DNA of 64,000 bases from an uncultured Collinsella sp. (GTDB taxonomy: Bacteria; Actinomycetota; Coriobacteriia; Coriobacteriales; Coriobacteriaceae), in NCBI GenBank assembly GCA_902491345.1, contig CABUHI010000004.1:1-64000 (forward strand), given 5' to 3'. Position numbers and translations under genes: made by a program. Position 1 is the first letter of the stretch, and each line of letters starts with the position of its first letter. The notes below the pieces were generated by a model. It did not search any database, had not been told where the DNA came from, and saw only the letters and a list, made by a program, of their open reading frames with translations. Positions 24,602 through 33,017 of the stretch are shown here, piece after piece.

Positions 24602-25378
24602 CTATTCGCTCAGGGGGCGTAAGGACGCTTCTTCGAAGTGGAAGACGCACAAGCCGCTCTCGGTCTCAATGCTTGCGCGGCCGCAATCGTCGACCGTTCT
24701 AAATATGCCTCGCGCCTGCTCGTCTCCAGCGGGGGAGCGGGCGATAACGTGCTCCCCAATCCAATTGAGGTGAGCGACATATTCGCCGTGGACGGGCGCG
24801 AGCGGTCCGGTGTTTTCTTCCATGGCATTGAGTAGATCAGCCCACGCGTCCACAGCGTTTACGACGGTGTGATAGACCTCCTTGAGTAGCACATCGACGG
24901 CGGGAACGTTCTCGTTGAGATCCGAGAGACCGATTGCCGGCAGGCCGCCATCGGGCACCTCTTGGGGCGCATAGTTCACATTGACGCCAATGCCGCAGAC
25001 GGCGAAAGGTTTGCCTTCGTTATCGCGTGCGGCCTCGACCAGAATGCCGCCGAGTTTGCGTCCACGCGCGACCAGGTCGTTGGGCCATTTGAGGCCAATC
25101 TCGTTTGCAAGACCCTGCTTTTCGAGCGCCTCGAGCACCGCTAGGCCGCTGACGGCGGCAAGACCAGAGAACTTTGCAGGATTAACGCATGGGCGCAGGA
25201 CAATCGAAAGCAATAAGTTGCCGACGGTTGAGTCCCACTTGTGCCCGCGCCGGCCGCGTCCTGCTGTTTGAGCCCGGGCGGCAAGTCCTGTGCCGTGTGG
25301 CGCTCCCTGTTTTCCTGCTTCGAGCAGGTCATCGTTGGTCGATCCGGTTACGTCGACTATCGTTAATTTGGCATCCAT
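24602..25378 (-). CDS. birA: Biotin-[acetyl-CoA-carboxylase] ligase
   Basis: Attaches biotin to the lysine of AccB, using ATP to form biotinyl-AMP. The 258-aa enzyme has the adenylate-binding loop GRGRRGHKW near residue 40 and the KWPND motif near residue 98. It lacks the N-terminal DNA-binding domain of regulatory BirA, so it is a monofunctional (group I) ligase. AGGAGGT lies 10 nt before the ATG on the reverse strand. It diverges from the fabH operon, which encodes its substrate accB, a sensible pairing. Confidence 0.93.
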   Translation of the reverse strand: MDAKLTIVDVTGSTNDDLLEAGKQGAPHGTGLAARAQTAGRGRRGHKWDSTVGNLLLSIVLRPCVNPAKFSGLAAVSGLAVLEALEKQGLANEIGLKWPNDLVARGRKLGGILVEAARDNEGKPFAVCGIGVNVNYAPQEVPDGGLPAIGLSDLNENVPAVDVLLKEVYHTVVNAVDAWADLLNAMEENTGPLAPVHGEYVAHLNWIGEHVIARSPAGDEQARGIFRTVDDCGRASIETESGLCVFHFEEASLRPLSE

Positions 25379-25476
25379 AACGGCTGCTACCTCCTAAGTT
25401 AATAAGGCAATCGCGCAATGGTGTCGAGAGATAGACACAATGTGAAGCCTTTGTCGCATTTGGACAATTTAATGTT

Positions 25477-25538
25477 AACACGTCAACAACGACTAAAATG
25501 CGCTATCCTCTCTTGGTCGATGTAAACACGTCAACAAC
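25477..25538. promoter_or_regulatory. Direct repeats between birA and fabH
   Basis: The 14-mer AACACGTCAACAAC occurs at 25477-25490 and at 25525-25538, 48 bp apart. Including the preceding GTT, the first copy is an imperfect palindrome (GTTAACACGTCAAC). The pair lies in the birA-fabH divergent region and is a good candidate operator for a fatty-acid regulator. No well-spaced promoter could be assigned. Confidence 0.5.
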
Positions 25539-25554
25539 TCAAAGGAGGTTAGTG

Positions 25555-26514
25555 ATGGGTTTCACGATTCTTGGAACAGGCTCGGCGCTTCCTGAACGCA
25601 GTGTTTCCAATGACGAGCTGTCTGAGTTCCTCGATACCTCGGATGAGTGGATTTTTACCCGCACAGGCATCAAGAGCCGCCACGTCTGCACCACCGAGTC
25701 ACTTGACGACCTTGCCGTAGCGGCGAGCGAGCGGGCACTCCAGGTGTCCGGAATCGACGCGAGCCAGCTGGATCTGATCGTCTGCTCGACGACGACGGGT
25801 GACCACCTTGTTCCCGCTGAGGCGTGTGCCGTTGCTGAGCGACTAGGCGCGACGTGCCCTGCCTTCGATGTCTCGGCGGCTTGTGCCGGCTTCGTATTTG
25901 CGCTCGATGTCGCCGAGGGCTATATCGCCCGCGGTCGCGCCGAGCGCGTGCTTGTCGTTGCTGCCGAGCAGATGACGCGCGCGCTCGACTGGACCGACCG
26001 TGCCACCTGTGTGCTCTTTGGCGATGGGGCAGGCGCCGCAGTGATTGAGGCTGGGGGAGACAACCCCCTTGCCGTTGAGCTTTCGACGGCGCCCGACGTC
26101 GAGACGTTGCGCATTCCCGGTCTGGTCAGCACCTCGCCGTTTAAGGCTTCCGCAGATAGCGCGAGCGTGCTGTTCATGAATGGCCGCCGCGTGTTCAAGT
26201 TCGGCGTCAACGCCATCTGCGACACGGTCAACAAGCTCGCCTGCGACGCGAGTATCGCGGTCGAGGACATCGATCATTTTGTATTCCATCAGGCTAACGA
26301 ACGAATCCTGAGTCAGGCGGTCAAGCGCCTGGGCGTGCCGGACGAGCGCGTGGTTCGCACGTTGCGCGAGACCGGCAACATTTCGAGCGCATGCATTCCG
26401 CTTGCCCTCGACCGGCTGGCAAACGCCGGTGCACTTCACACAGGCGACACCATCGCCTTGGTTGGATTTGGCGCCGGTTTGGATATAGGTGGCTATCTGC
26501 TTCGTTGGAAGTAG
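25555..26514 (+). CDS. fabH: Beta-ketoacyl-ACP synthase III
   Basis: Condenses acetyl- or branched acyl-CoA with malonyl-ACP to start fatty acid synthesis. In this 319-aa protein the Cys-His-Asn triad is visible: Cys110 in DVSAACAGF, His245 in FVFHQAN and Asn275 in ETGNISSA. ATG 25555 is chosen from AAAGGAGG at 25541-25548; reading upstream adds residues that do not fit the family. It is the first gene of a ten-gene operon that holds the complete elongation cycle plus acetyl-CoA carboxylase. Confidence 0.95.
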   Translation: MGFTILGTGSALPERSVSNDELSEFLDTSDEWIFTRTGIKSRHVCTTESLDDLAVAASERALQVSGIDASQLDLIVCSTTTGDHLVPAEACAVAERLGATCPAFDVSAACAGFVFALDVAEGYIARGRAERVLVVAAEQMTRALDWTDRATCVLFGDGAGAAVIEAGGDNPLAVELSTAPDVETLRIPGLVSTSPFKASADSASVLFMNGRRVFKFGVNAICDTVNKLACDASIAVEDIDHFVFHQANERILSQAVKRLGVPDERVVRTLRETGNISSACIPLALDRLANAGALHTGDTIALVGFGAGLDIGGYLLRWK

Positions 26515-26565
26515 TCGCACATAGGAAATAAAAACGCCCTAGGGCACAACCAAAGGAGAACTACC

Positions 26566-26802
26566 ATGGCAGATCAGAAGACCTTCGAGCGCGTTTGCGA
26601 CGTTATCCGCGAGACCGCCGGTCTTGACGATGTCGAGATGAAGCCCGAGTCCACGCTCGAGGAGATTGGTCTCGACAGCCTGGGCACCGTCGAGATCCTC
26701 GTCGCCGTCGAGGACGAGTTTGGCATCCAGCTCGATACCGAGGAGAACCCCAAGACGGTCGGCGAGTTCGCCGATACGGTCGAGGCGGCATTGGAGAAGT
26801 AG
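26566..26802 (+). CDS. acpP: Acyl carrier protein
   Basis: Carries growing acyl chains on phosphopantetheine. The 78-aa acidic protein has the DSLG attachment motif with Ser38. ATG 26566 follows AAAGGAG. It sits between fabH and fabK in the fatty acid operon, and the fabK start is 2 nt after its stop. Confidence 0.96.
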   Translation: MADQKTFERVCDVIRETAGLDDVEMKPESTLEEIGLDSLGTVEILVAVEDEFGIQLDTEENPKTVGEFADTVEAALEK

Positions 26803-26804
26803 AG

Positions 26805-27749
26805 ATGCTCAAGACTCCTCTCTGCGATCTGCTCGGCATCGAAAAGCCCGTGTTCCAGGGCGGTATGGCCTGGATTGCCGATGCCTCGCTTGCCTCGGCT
26901 GTGTCCGAGGCCGGCGGGCTGGGAATCATCGCGGCCATGAACGCCGACGCCAACTGGCTTCGCGACCAGATTCATGAGCTGCGCGCCAAGACGGATAAGC
27001 CCTTTGGCGTCAACGTTATGCTCATGAGCCCGTTTGCCGACGAGGTTGCACAGGTCGTGATTGACGAGCGAGTACCGGTCGTCGTGACGGGCGCCGGCAA
27101 TCCCGCCAAGTACATGAAGGCGTGGAACGAGGCGAGCATCAAGGTCATCCCGGTCGTTGCCTCGGTGGCGCTGGCGCGCCTCGTGGCACGTCGTGGAGCC
27201 ACGGCGGTTGTTGCCGAGGGTACCGAATCGGGCGGCCATATTGGCGAGACCTCGACGATGGCACTGGTGCCGCAGGTCGTCGATGCGGTCGACATTCCCG
27301 TTGTGGCCGCCGGCGGTATTGCCGACGGCCGCGGCGTGGCGGCCGCCTTTATGCTGGGCGCCGAAGGCGTGCAAGTGGGTACGCGCTTTCTGGTCGCAGA
27401 CGAGTGCACCGTCTCGGAGCAGTACAAAGAGATGGTCCTGAAGGCCAACGACACTTCGACGCGTGCGACCGGTCGCTCGACGGGACATCCGGTGCGCGCC
27501 CTCAAGAGCCCCTTCACCAACGCCTATGCCAAGAGCGAGGGTTCCGGTGCGAGTGCCGAGGAGCTCGGTGCTTTGGGAACCGGTGCACTGCGTAAGGCCG
27601 CCAAGGACGGCAACTACGAAGAGGGTTCGTTTTTGTGTGGACAGATTGCCGGCATGGTCAACGAGCGTCAGAGCGCACGCGAAATCGTTGACGATCTGGT
27701 CGATGGCGCCGAGCGCGTCCTGAAGGGTGCGTCCGCATGGGTAGCGTAG
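26805..27749 (+). CDS. fabK: Enoyl-ACP reductase II (FMN-dependent)
   Basis: Catalyses the last reduction of each elongation cycle. The 314-aa TIM-barrel flavoprotein belongs to the nitronate monooxygenase/FabK superfamily. It shows PVFQGGMAWIADASLA at the N-terminus, the EGTESGGHIGE loop near residue 145 and VAAGGIADGRG for FMN phosphate binding. FabK replaces FabI, so triclosan-type FabI inhibitors would be expected to act poorly. Its 3' end overlaps fabD by 13 nt, which suggests translational coupling. Confidence 0.93.
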   Translation: MLKTPLCDLLGIEKPVFQGGMAWIADASLASAVSEAGGLGIIAAMNADANWLRDQIHELRAKTDKPFGVNVMLMSPFADEVAQVVIDERVPVVVTGAGNPAKYMKAWNEASIKVIPVVASVALARLVARRGATAVVAEGTESGGHIGETSTMALVPQVVDAVDIPVVAAGGIADGRGVAAAFMLGAEGVQVGTRFLVADECTVSEQYKEMVLKANDTSTRATGRSTGHPVRALKSPFTNAYAKSEGSGASAEELGALGTGALRKAAKDGNYEEGSFLCGQIAGMVNERQSAREIVDDLVDGAERVLKGASAWVA

Positions 27750-28663
27750 CGTTTCTGTTTGCCGGCCAGGGTGCCCAACACCCCGCGATGGGCGTCGACC
27801 TGGTCGAGGCATCGCCGGCGGCTGCCGAGGTGTTCGCCATTGCCGATGAGGTGCGCCCGGGGACGAGCGAGCAGTGCCGGAGCGCCTCCAAGGAGGAGCT
27901 CTCGCAGACCGAGAACACGCAGCCTTGCGTGTTCGTGCACGACTTGGCTGTCGCCGTCGCCCTGCGCGAGCGCGGCGTGGTGCCTGCCGCCTGTGCGGGA
28001 TTCTCGCTGGGCGAGGTTGCTGCACTCAGCTTTGCGGGGGCATTCGATACGCGAGCGGGTTTTGAGCTCGTGTGTGAGCGCGCGGCATTGATGGCCACGG
28101 CGGCCGAGCATCACCCTGGCGGCATGCACGCCGTCATCAAACTTGATGCTGCGCAAGTCGAGAACCTGGCTGCGCAGGCCGGCGAGGACTGCTGGCCGGT
28201 CAACTACAACAGTCCCCAGCAGACGGTTGTGGCCGGAGCGCCCGATGCGCTGCAGACCCTCGACGTCCTAGTAAAAGAGGCTGGCGGCCGCGCCATGAAG
28301 GTCGCGGTGTCGGGTGCATTTCATAGCCCCTATATGGCCGAGGCGACCTGTGGCCTTGCCGCATATATTGAGGCCGGTCACGCGCCGTCCCCGTTGCTCA
28401 TTCCTGTTTTGGCAAATATGACAGCGGCGCCCTATCCGGCGGACCCCCAGACGGCATCGGATGTCTTGGCCAATCAGGTGAGCCATGCCGTGCGCTGGGT
28501 CGATACGCTGCATGCTCTGCAGGATCAAGGCATCGACACATTTATTGAGGTCGGCCCCGGCAAAACGCTGTCGGGCCTGGTCAAGCGTACGTTGAGCGAC
28601 GTTCGTGTGTATTCGTGCGAGACGGCCGAGCAGGTCGCAGCTATTGCCGACGAGCTCGCATAG
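27737..28663 (+). CDS. fabD: Malonyl-CoA-ACP transacylase
   Basis: Loads malonyl groups from CoA onto ACP. The 308-aa protein has FAGQGAQ near the N-terminus, the nucleophile Ser90 in GFSLGE, and the catalytic His in SGAFHSPYM. It starts inside the fabK 3' end (ATG 27737) in another frame. It supplies the malonyl-ACP used by FabH and FabF in the same operon. Confidence 0.95.
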   Translation: MGSVAFLFAGQGAQHPAMGVDLVEASPAAAEVFAIADEVRPGTSEQCRSASKEELSQTENTQPCVFVHDLAVAVALRERGVVPAACAGFSLGEVAALSFAGAFDTRAGFELVCERAALMATAAEHHPGGMHAVIKLDAAQVENLAAQAGEDCWPVNYNSPQQTVVAGAPDALQTLDVLVKEAGGRAMKVAVSGAFHSPYMAEATCGLAAYIEAGHAPSPLLIPVLANMTAAPYPADPQTASDVLANQVSHAVRWVDTLHALQDQGIDTFIEVGPGKTLSGLVKRTLSDVRVYSCETAEQVAAIADELA

Positions 28664-28693
28664 TCCACAGGGCTGCAACCCGAAAGGAACGAC

Positions 28694-29467
28694 ATGGGCA
28701 ACTTGAACAATGGCGCGCTCGAGCGCAACGACTCACGTCGCGTGGCACTGGTCACGGGCGGCTCGCGGGGTATCGGCCGCGCCTGCGCTATCGGTCTGGC
28801 GGAGGATGGCTACGATATCGCCGTCGTCTATGCCGGCAGCGTCGATGCGGCGCGCGAGACGTGCGACGCCTGCGAGGCGGCTGGCGCCACGGCGCGCTCA
28901 TATCAATGTGACGTGGCCGATCCCGCTGCCGTCAACGCGTGCGTGGAAGCGGTCCTCAACGACTTTGGCTCCATTTGGGCGCTCGTCAACAACGCTGGCA
29001 TCACCTGCGATGGCCTGCTCATGCGCATGGGAGATGACGCCTTCGATCGCGTGCTCGATGTCAATCTTAAAGGAACGTTTAACACGACGCGCGCGCTCAC
29101 CAAGACCTTTATGCGCCAGCGCGGCGGCTGCGTCGTCAACATGAGCTCGGTCGTGGGCCTGATGGGAAATGCCGGGCAAGCTAACTACGCTGCCTCCAAG
29201 GCGGGCGTGATTGGCCTGACCAAGGCGGTGGCGCGCGAGCTTGCGCCCCGCGGTGTACGAGTGAACGCGGTCGCCCCCGGGTTTGTCGAGACGGATATGA
29301 CGGCAAAGCTCTCGGAGAAGGTGCGTACGGTAACCGAGGAGCAGATTCCCCTTAAGCGTATGGCGCAGCCCGAAGAGGTGGCCGGTGTGGTGCGATTTTT
29401 AGTGAGCGATGCGGCTGCCTACATTACGGGCGAAGTCATACGCGTCGACGGCGGAATGGCGATGTAG
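28694..29467 (+). CDS. fabG: 3-oxoacyl-ACP reductase
   Basis: NADPH-dependent short-chain dehydrogenase that reduces beta-ketoacyl-ACP. In this 257-aa protein the cofactor motif TGGSRGIGRA is near residue 22, the NNAG motif is present, and the catalytic SSVVG...YAASK Ser-Tyr-Lys set is intact. GAAAGGAACG precedes ATG 28694. About 12 non-family residues precede the Rossmann strand. It lies between fabD and fabF. Confidence 0.95.
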   Translation: MGNLNNGALERNDSRRVALVTGGSRGIGRACAIGLAEDGYDIAVVYAGSVDAARETCDACEAAGATARSYQCDVADPAAVNACVEAVLNDFGSIWALVNNAGITCDGLLMRMGDDAFDRVLDVNLKGTFNTTRALTKTFMRQRGGCVVNMSSVVGLMGNAGQANYAASKAGVIGLTKAVARELAPRGVRVNAVAPGFVETDMTAKLSEKVRTVTEEQIPLKRMAQPEEVAGVVRFLVSDAAAYITGEVIRVDGGMAM

Positions 29468-29506
29468 AAAGCAAGCCGGGTAAGCGGCTTGGATGAGGAG
29501 ACCATG

Positions 29507-30754
29507 ATGGAACAGAGAGTTGCAATCACCGGTATCGGTGCCGTGTCGCCGCTCGGCAACACCGCGCTTGCCACCTGGGCGGCCATGTGCGCCGGCACGT
29601 GCGGCATCGGCCCGATCACGCACTTCGATACCGATGCGTTTGCCGTCAAGGTGGCAGCCGAGGTCAAGGGCTTTGACGGCAACGAGTACTTTGGCAAGCG
29701 TGACGCCAAGCATCTCGACCCCTGCGTTCAGTTTGCGATGGCGGCTTCGGACGAAGCCATGCACGATGCGGGCTTTGATGTCGAAGGCGCCATCGATCGC
29801 GAGCGCCTGGGCGTCTACGTGGGCTCGGGCGTGGGCGGCATGACGACGCTCGTCGACAACGTCCATACGATTGCCGAACGTGGGCCCCGCCGCGCATCGC
29901 CCTATATGATCGCGATGATGATCCCCAACATGGCTTCGGGCAACATTGCGATTCGCCACAAGGCAAAGGGCCCGACCCTGCCCGTGGTGACCGCGTGCGC
30001 GACCTCGGCCCATGCGGTGGGCGAGGCGTTCCGCGCCATCAAGCATGGCTATGCCGACGCGATCCTCGCGGGCGGCGCCGAGGCGGCCATTATCCCCGAT
30101 GCCGTTGCAGGCTTTACGTCCTGTCGCGCATTGACCACCAACCCCGATCCCGCGACGGCTTGTCGCCCGTTCGATGCAGACCGTGATGGCTTTGTGATGG
30201 GCGAGGGTGCCTGCGTGCTCGTGCTCGAGGGCATGGAGCATGCACAGGCGCGCGGTGCGCACATTTATGCCGAGGTCGTGGGCTACGGCAACACCGATGA
30301 TGCCTATCACATCACGAGCCCTGATCCCGAGGCTGCCGGCATTGCCCGCGCGATATCGCTGGCGGTGACCGAGGGCGACGTCAAGCCTTCCGAGGGTCTC
30401 TACATCAATGCCCACGGCACATCGACCAAGCTCAACGATTCGTCCGAGACGGCGGGCATTAAGCGTGCGCTCGGCGAGGACGCGGCGCGCGCCGCGCACG
30501 TCTCGTCGACTAAGTCGATGACCGGCCACATGATCGGTGCCACGGGCGCCATCGAGGTCATGGCCTGCGCCATGGCGCTCGAGCAGGGCGTGGTGCCGCC
30601 GACCATTAACTACCACACGCCCGATCCCGCCTGCGATCTTGACTACACGCCCAATCGCGCGGTTCGCGCCGACCTTACCTGGGCGCTTTCGACCAACCTG
30701 GGCTTTGGCGGCCACAACGCCGCCATCGCGCTGCGTAGATATACGAGGAGCTAG
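29507..30754 (+). CDS. fabF: Beta-ketoacyl-ACP synthase II
   Basis: Elongating condensing enzyme of 415 aa. The nucleophile is Cys164 in TACATSAHA, and the two histidines lie in NAHGTSTKLND and KSMTGHMIGA. GFGGHNA near the C-terminus is typical. ATG 29507 is 6 nt from GAGGAG; the ATG at 29504 and a TTG at 29489 are alternatives. accB begins 3 nt after the stop. Confidence 0.95.
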   Translation: MEQRVAITGIGAVSPLGNTALATWAAMCAGTCGIGPITHFDTDAFAVKVAAEVKGFDGNEYFGKRDAKHLDPCVQFAMAASDEAMHDAGFDVEGAIDRERLGVYVGSGVGGMTTLVDNVHTIAERGPRRASPYMIAMMIPNMASGNIAIRHKAKGPTLPVVTACATSAHAVGEAFRAIKHGYADAILAGGAEAAIIPDAVAGFTSCRALTTNPDPATACRPFDADRDGFVMGEGACVLVLEGMEHAQARGAHIYAEVVGYGNTDDAYHITSPDPEAAGIARAISLAVTEGDVKPSEGLYINAHGTSTKLNDSSETAGIKRALGEDAARAAHVSSTKSMTGHMIGATGAIEVMACAMALEQGVVPPTINYHTPDPACDLDYTPNRAVRADLTWALSTNLGFGGHNAAIALRRYTRS

Positions 30755-30757
30755 AGC

Positions 30758-31231
30758 ATGGATTCCAAAAGACTTGCCGAGATAGCCGATGTTATGGAGG
30801 ACCGCGGCCTCACGCGCGTACGCGTTGAGGAGCCCGATGGCACTGCCGTCGAGCTCGAGCGCGCGAGTGCAGCGCGGCCGGTTGCCGTGCCCATGCCTAT
30901 GCCGAGCGCCATGGCCGCTCCGGTTGCAGCTCCCGCAGTCGCGCCTGCCGCACCGGAGCCCGCCGCGCAGGCGCCTGCCGCCGCGCCGGAGCCTAAGGGC
31001 ACCGAGGTGACCGCTCCCATGGTCGGCGTTTTCTATGCTGCCCCGGCGCCGGGCGACGAGCCGTTTGTGCACGTGGGCTCCAAGGTCAAGGCCGGCGAGA
31101 CCCTCTGCATCATCGAGGCCATGAAGGTTCTCAACGAGGTGACGGCCGAGGCAGACGGCGAGGTGCTCGAGATCTGCGTGGCCGACGGCGACCTCGTGGA
31201 GTTTGGCAGCTGCCTCATGAGGATCGGATAG
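30758..31231 (+). CDS. accB: Biotin carboxyl carrier protein of acetyl-CoA carboxylase
   Basis: Swinging-arm subunit that carries carboxybiotin between AccC and AccDA. The 157-aa protein has an N-terminal helix, a flexible Ala-Pro linker at about 40-82, and a C-terminal biotinyl domain with Lys123 in IIEAMKVLNE. It is the substrate of BirA, encoded just upstream on the other strand. The fabZ reading frame follows almost immediately. Confidence 0.95.
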   Translation: MDSKRLAEIADVMEDRGLTRVRVEEPDGTAVELERASAARPVAVPMPMPSAMAAPVAAPAVAPAAPEPAAQAPAAAPEPKGTEVTAPMVGVFYAAPAPGDEPFVHVGSKVKAGETLCIIEAMKVLNEVTAEADGEVLEICVADGDLVEFGSCLMRIG

Positions 31232-31240
31232 GTGATATCC

Positions 31241-31663
31241 ATGAACAAAGAAGAGCTCAAGAAGCTATTACCGCATCGCGAGCCGATGCTTTTGCTCGAC
31301 GAAGCCGAGCTGGTGGGCGACGAGGCCCACGGCAAGATTACGATTACGGGCGACGAGTACTTTTTGCAGGGGCATTTTCCGGGAAATCCGGTCGTCCCCG
31401 GCGTGATCCAGTGCGAGATGCTCGCCCAGAACTGCTGCGTGCTGCTGATGGGCGATGAGGAGGCGCGCGGCGCGACGCCGTTCTACACCAGTCTGGACAA
31501 GGTGCGCTTTAAGCGTCCGGTGCGCCCGGGCGACACGGTGGATCTGGTGTGCTCCATCACACGTGCGCGCGGGCCGTTCCGCTTTGCGACGGGTACTGCG
31601 AGCGTCAACGGTGAGGTTTGCTGCCGCGCCGATATGTCTTTTGCACTCATGCACGAAAGTTAA
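31241..31663 (+). CDS. fabZ: 3-hydroxyacyl-ACP dehydratase
   Basis: Hot-dog fold dehydratase of 140 aa that turns 3-hydroxyacyl-ACP into trans-2-enoyl-ACP. It has HREPMLLLD near the N-terminus, the catalytic His45 in GHFPGNPVVPG, and Glu59 in QCEMLAQ. ATG 31241 is taken over the GTG at 31232 because AGGTGAT falls just before it. No fabA or fabM is present in the operon, so the source of unsaturated chains is not shown here. Confidence 0.93.
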   Translation: MNKEELKKLLPHREPMLLLDEAELVGDEAHGKITITGDEYFLQGHFPGNPVVPGVIQCEMLAQNCCVLLMGDEEARGATPFYTSLDKVRFKRPVRPGDTVDLVCSITRARGPFRFATGTASVNGEVCCRADMSFALMHES

Positions 31664-31673
31664 GGAAGGCTTC

Positions 31674-33017
31674 ATGTTCGACAAAGTGCTCATCGCCAAC
31701 CGCGGCGAAGTCGCGGTCCGTGTTATCCGCGCGTGCCGCGATATGGGCATCAAGACCGTCGCCGTTTATTCCACGGCCGATGCGGACGCGCTGCACGTGC
31801 AGCTTGCCGACGAGGCGTATTGCATCGGCGGCCCGCGTCTTGCCGAGAGTTACCTCAACGACGATGCCGTGCTCACCTGTGCCGTAAAGTCGGGAGCTAA
31901 GGCAATTCATCCCGGCTATGGCTTTTTTTCCGAGAAGGCGAGCTTCGTGCGCGACTGCGACAAGTATGGTCTGGCGTTTGTCGGCCCTTCGGCCGAGGTG
32001 ATCGACAGCATGGGCGACAAGGACGCCGCACGTCGAACGGCTGCCGCGGCGGGCGTGCCCATCGTTCCGGGCTGCGATTTGCTCAAAAGTCCCGAGGGGG
32101 CAACGGCCGAGGCCGAGCGCATCGGCTGTCCCGTGCTCATCAAGGCGCGCGCGGGTGGAGGCGGCCGCGGTATTCGCAAGGTCGAGCGCGTGGAAGATGC
32201 GGCAAAGGCATTCATCGAGGCGCGTGCCGAGGGCGAGGCCGTCTTTGGCGACGGCGAGTGCTACATGGAGAAGTTCGTCGCGCCGGCGCACCACGTTGAG
32301 GTGCAGATTATGGCCGATAAGCAGGGCCATGTGTTTTCGCTCGGCGAGCGCGAGTGCTCGGTGCAGCGCCGTAACCAAAAGCTGATCGAGGAGAGCCCCG
32401 CGCCGTGCCTCGACGGACACGACGACATTCGTGCTCGCATGCACAAGGCGGCGCGTGACCTGGCTCGTGCCGTCGGTTACGAAGGAGCCGGTACCATCGA
32501 GTTCCTGTATTCGGACGACGGCAATTTCTACTTTATGGAAATGAACACGCGCTTGCAGGTGGAGCATCCGGTTACAGAGTTTGTGACCGATACCGACTTG
32601 GTCAAGTGGCAGCTGCGCGTGGCGGCCGGCCAGCCTTTGCCCTTTGAGCAGGAGGACATGCCGGTCCGCAACCACGCCATGGAGTGCCGCATCAATGCCG
32701 AGACGCCGGACTTTCTGCCGTCATGCGGAACGGTCGCCGCGTTGCGTGTGCCGGGCGGTCCGCGCGTGCGCTGGGATTCCGCCATGTTTACCGGTGCGAA
32801 CGTTCCGCCGTACTACGACTCCATGCTTGGCAAGCTCATCGTGTGTGCGCCCACGCGTGACGGCGCCATTCGCAAGATGCGCTCGGCCCTGGGCGAGCTC
32901 GTGATCGAGGGCGTGAGCGAAAACAGCGAGCTTCAGCTCGACGTACTGGCAAACGACGAGTTCTTGTCGGGCATGTACCACACCGATCTGATGGGGCATC
33001 TCTATGCTGATGAATAG
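31674..33017 (+). CDS. accC: Acetyl-CoA carboxylase biotin carboxylase subunit
   Basis: ATP-dependent carboxylation of the AccB biotin; 447 aa with an ATP-grasp fold. KVLIANRGEVAVRVIRA opens the N-terminal domain, KARAGGGGRGIRKV is the glycine-rich ATP loop, and FMEMNTRLQVEHPVTE holds the catalytic Glu and Arg. ATG 31674 follows AAGGAAGG and matches the family N-terminus. An upstream extension of the frame overlaps fabZ and is not coding. Its 3' end overlaps accDA by 14 nt. Confidence 0.96.
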   Translation: MFDKVLIANRGEVAVRVIRACRDMGIKTVAVYSTADADALHVQLADEAYCIGGPRLAESYLNDDAVLTCAVKSGAKAIHPGYGFFSEKASFVRDCDKYGLAFVGPSAEVIDSMGDKDAARRTAAAAGVPIVPGCDLLKSPEGATAEAERIGCPVLIKARAGGGGRGIRKVERVEDAAKAFIEARAEGEAVFGDGECYMEKFVAPAHHVEVQIMADKQGHVFSLGERECSVQRRNQKLIEESPAPCLDGHDDIRARMHKAARDLARAVGYEGAGTIEFLYSDDGNFYFMEMNTRLQVEHPVTEFVTDTDLVKWQLRVAAGQPLPFEQEDMPVRNHAMECRINAETPDFLPSCGTVAALRVPGGPRVRWDSAMFTGANVPPYYDSMLGKLIVCAPTRDGAIRKMRSALGELVIEGVSENSELQLDVLANDEFLSGMYHTDLMGHLYADE

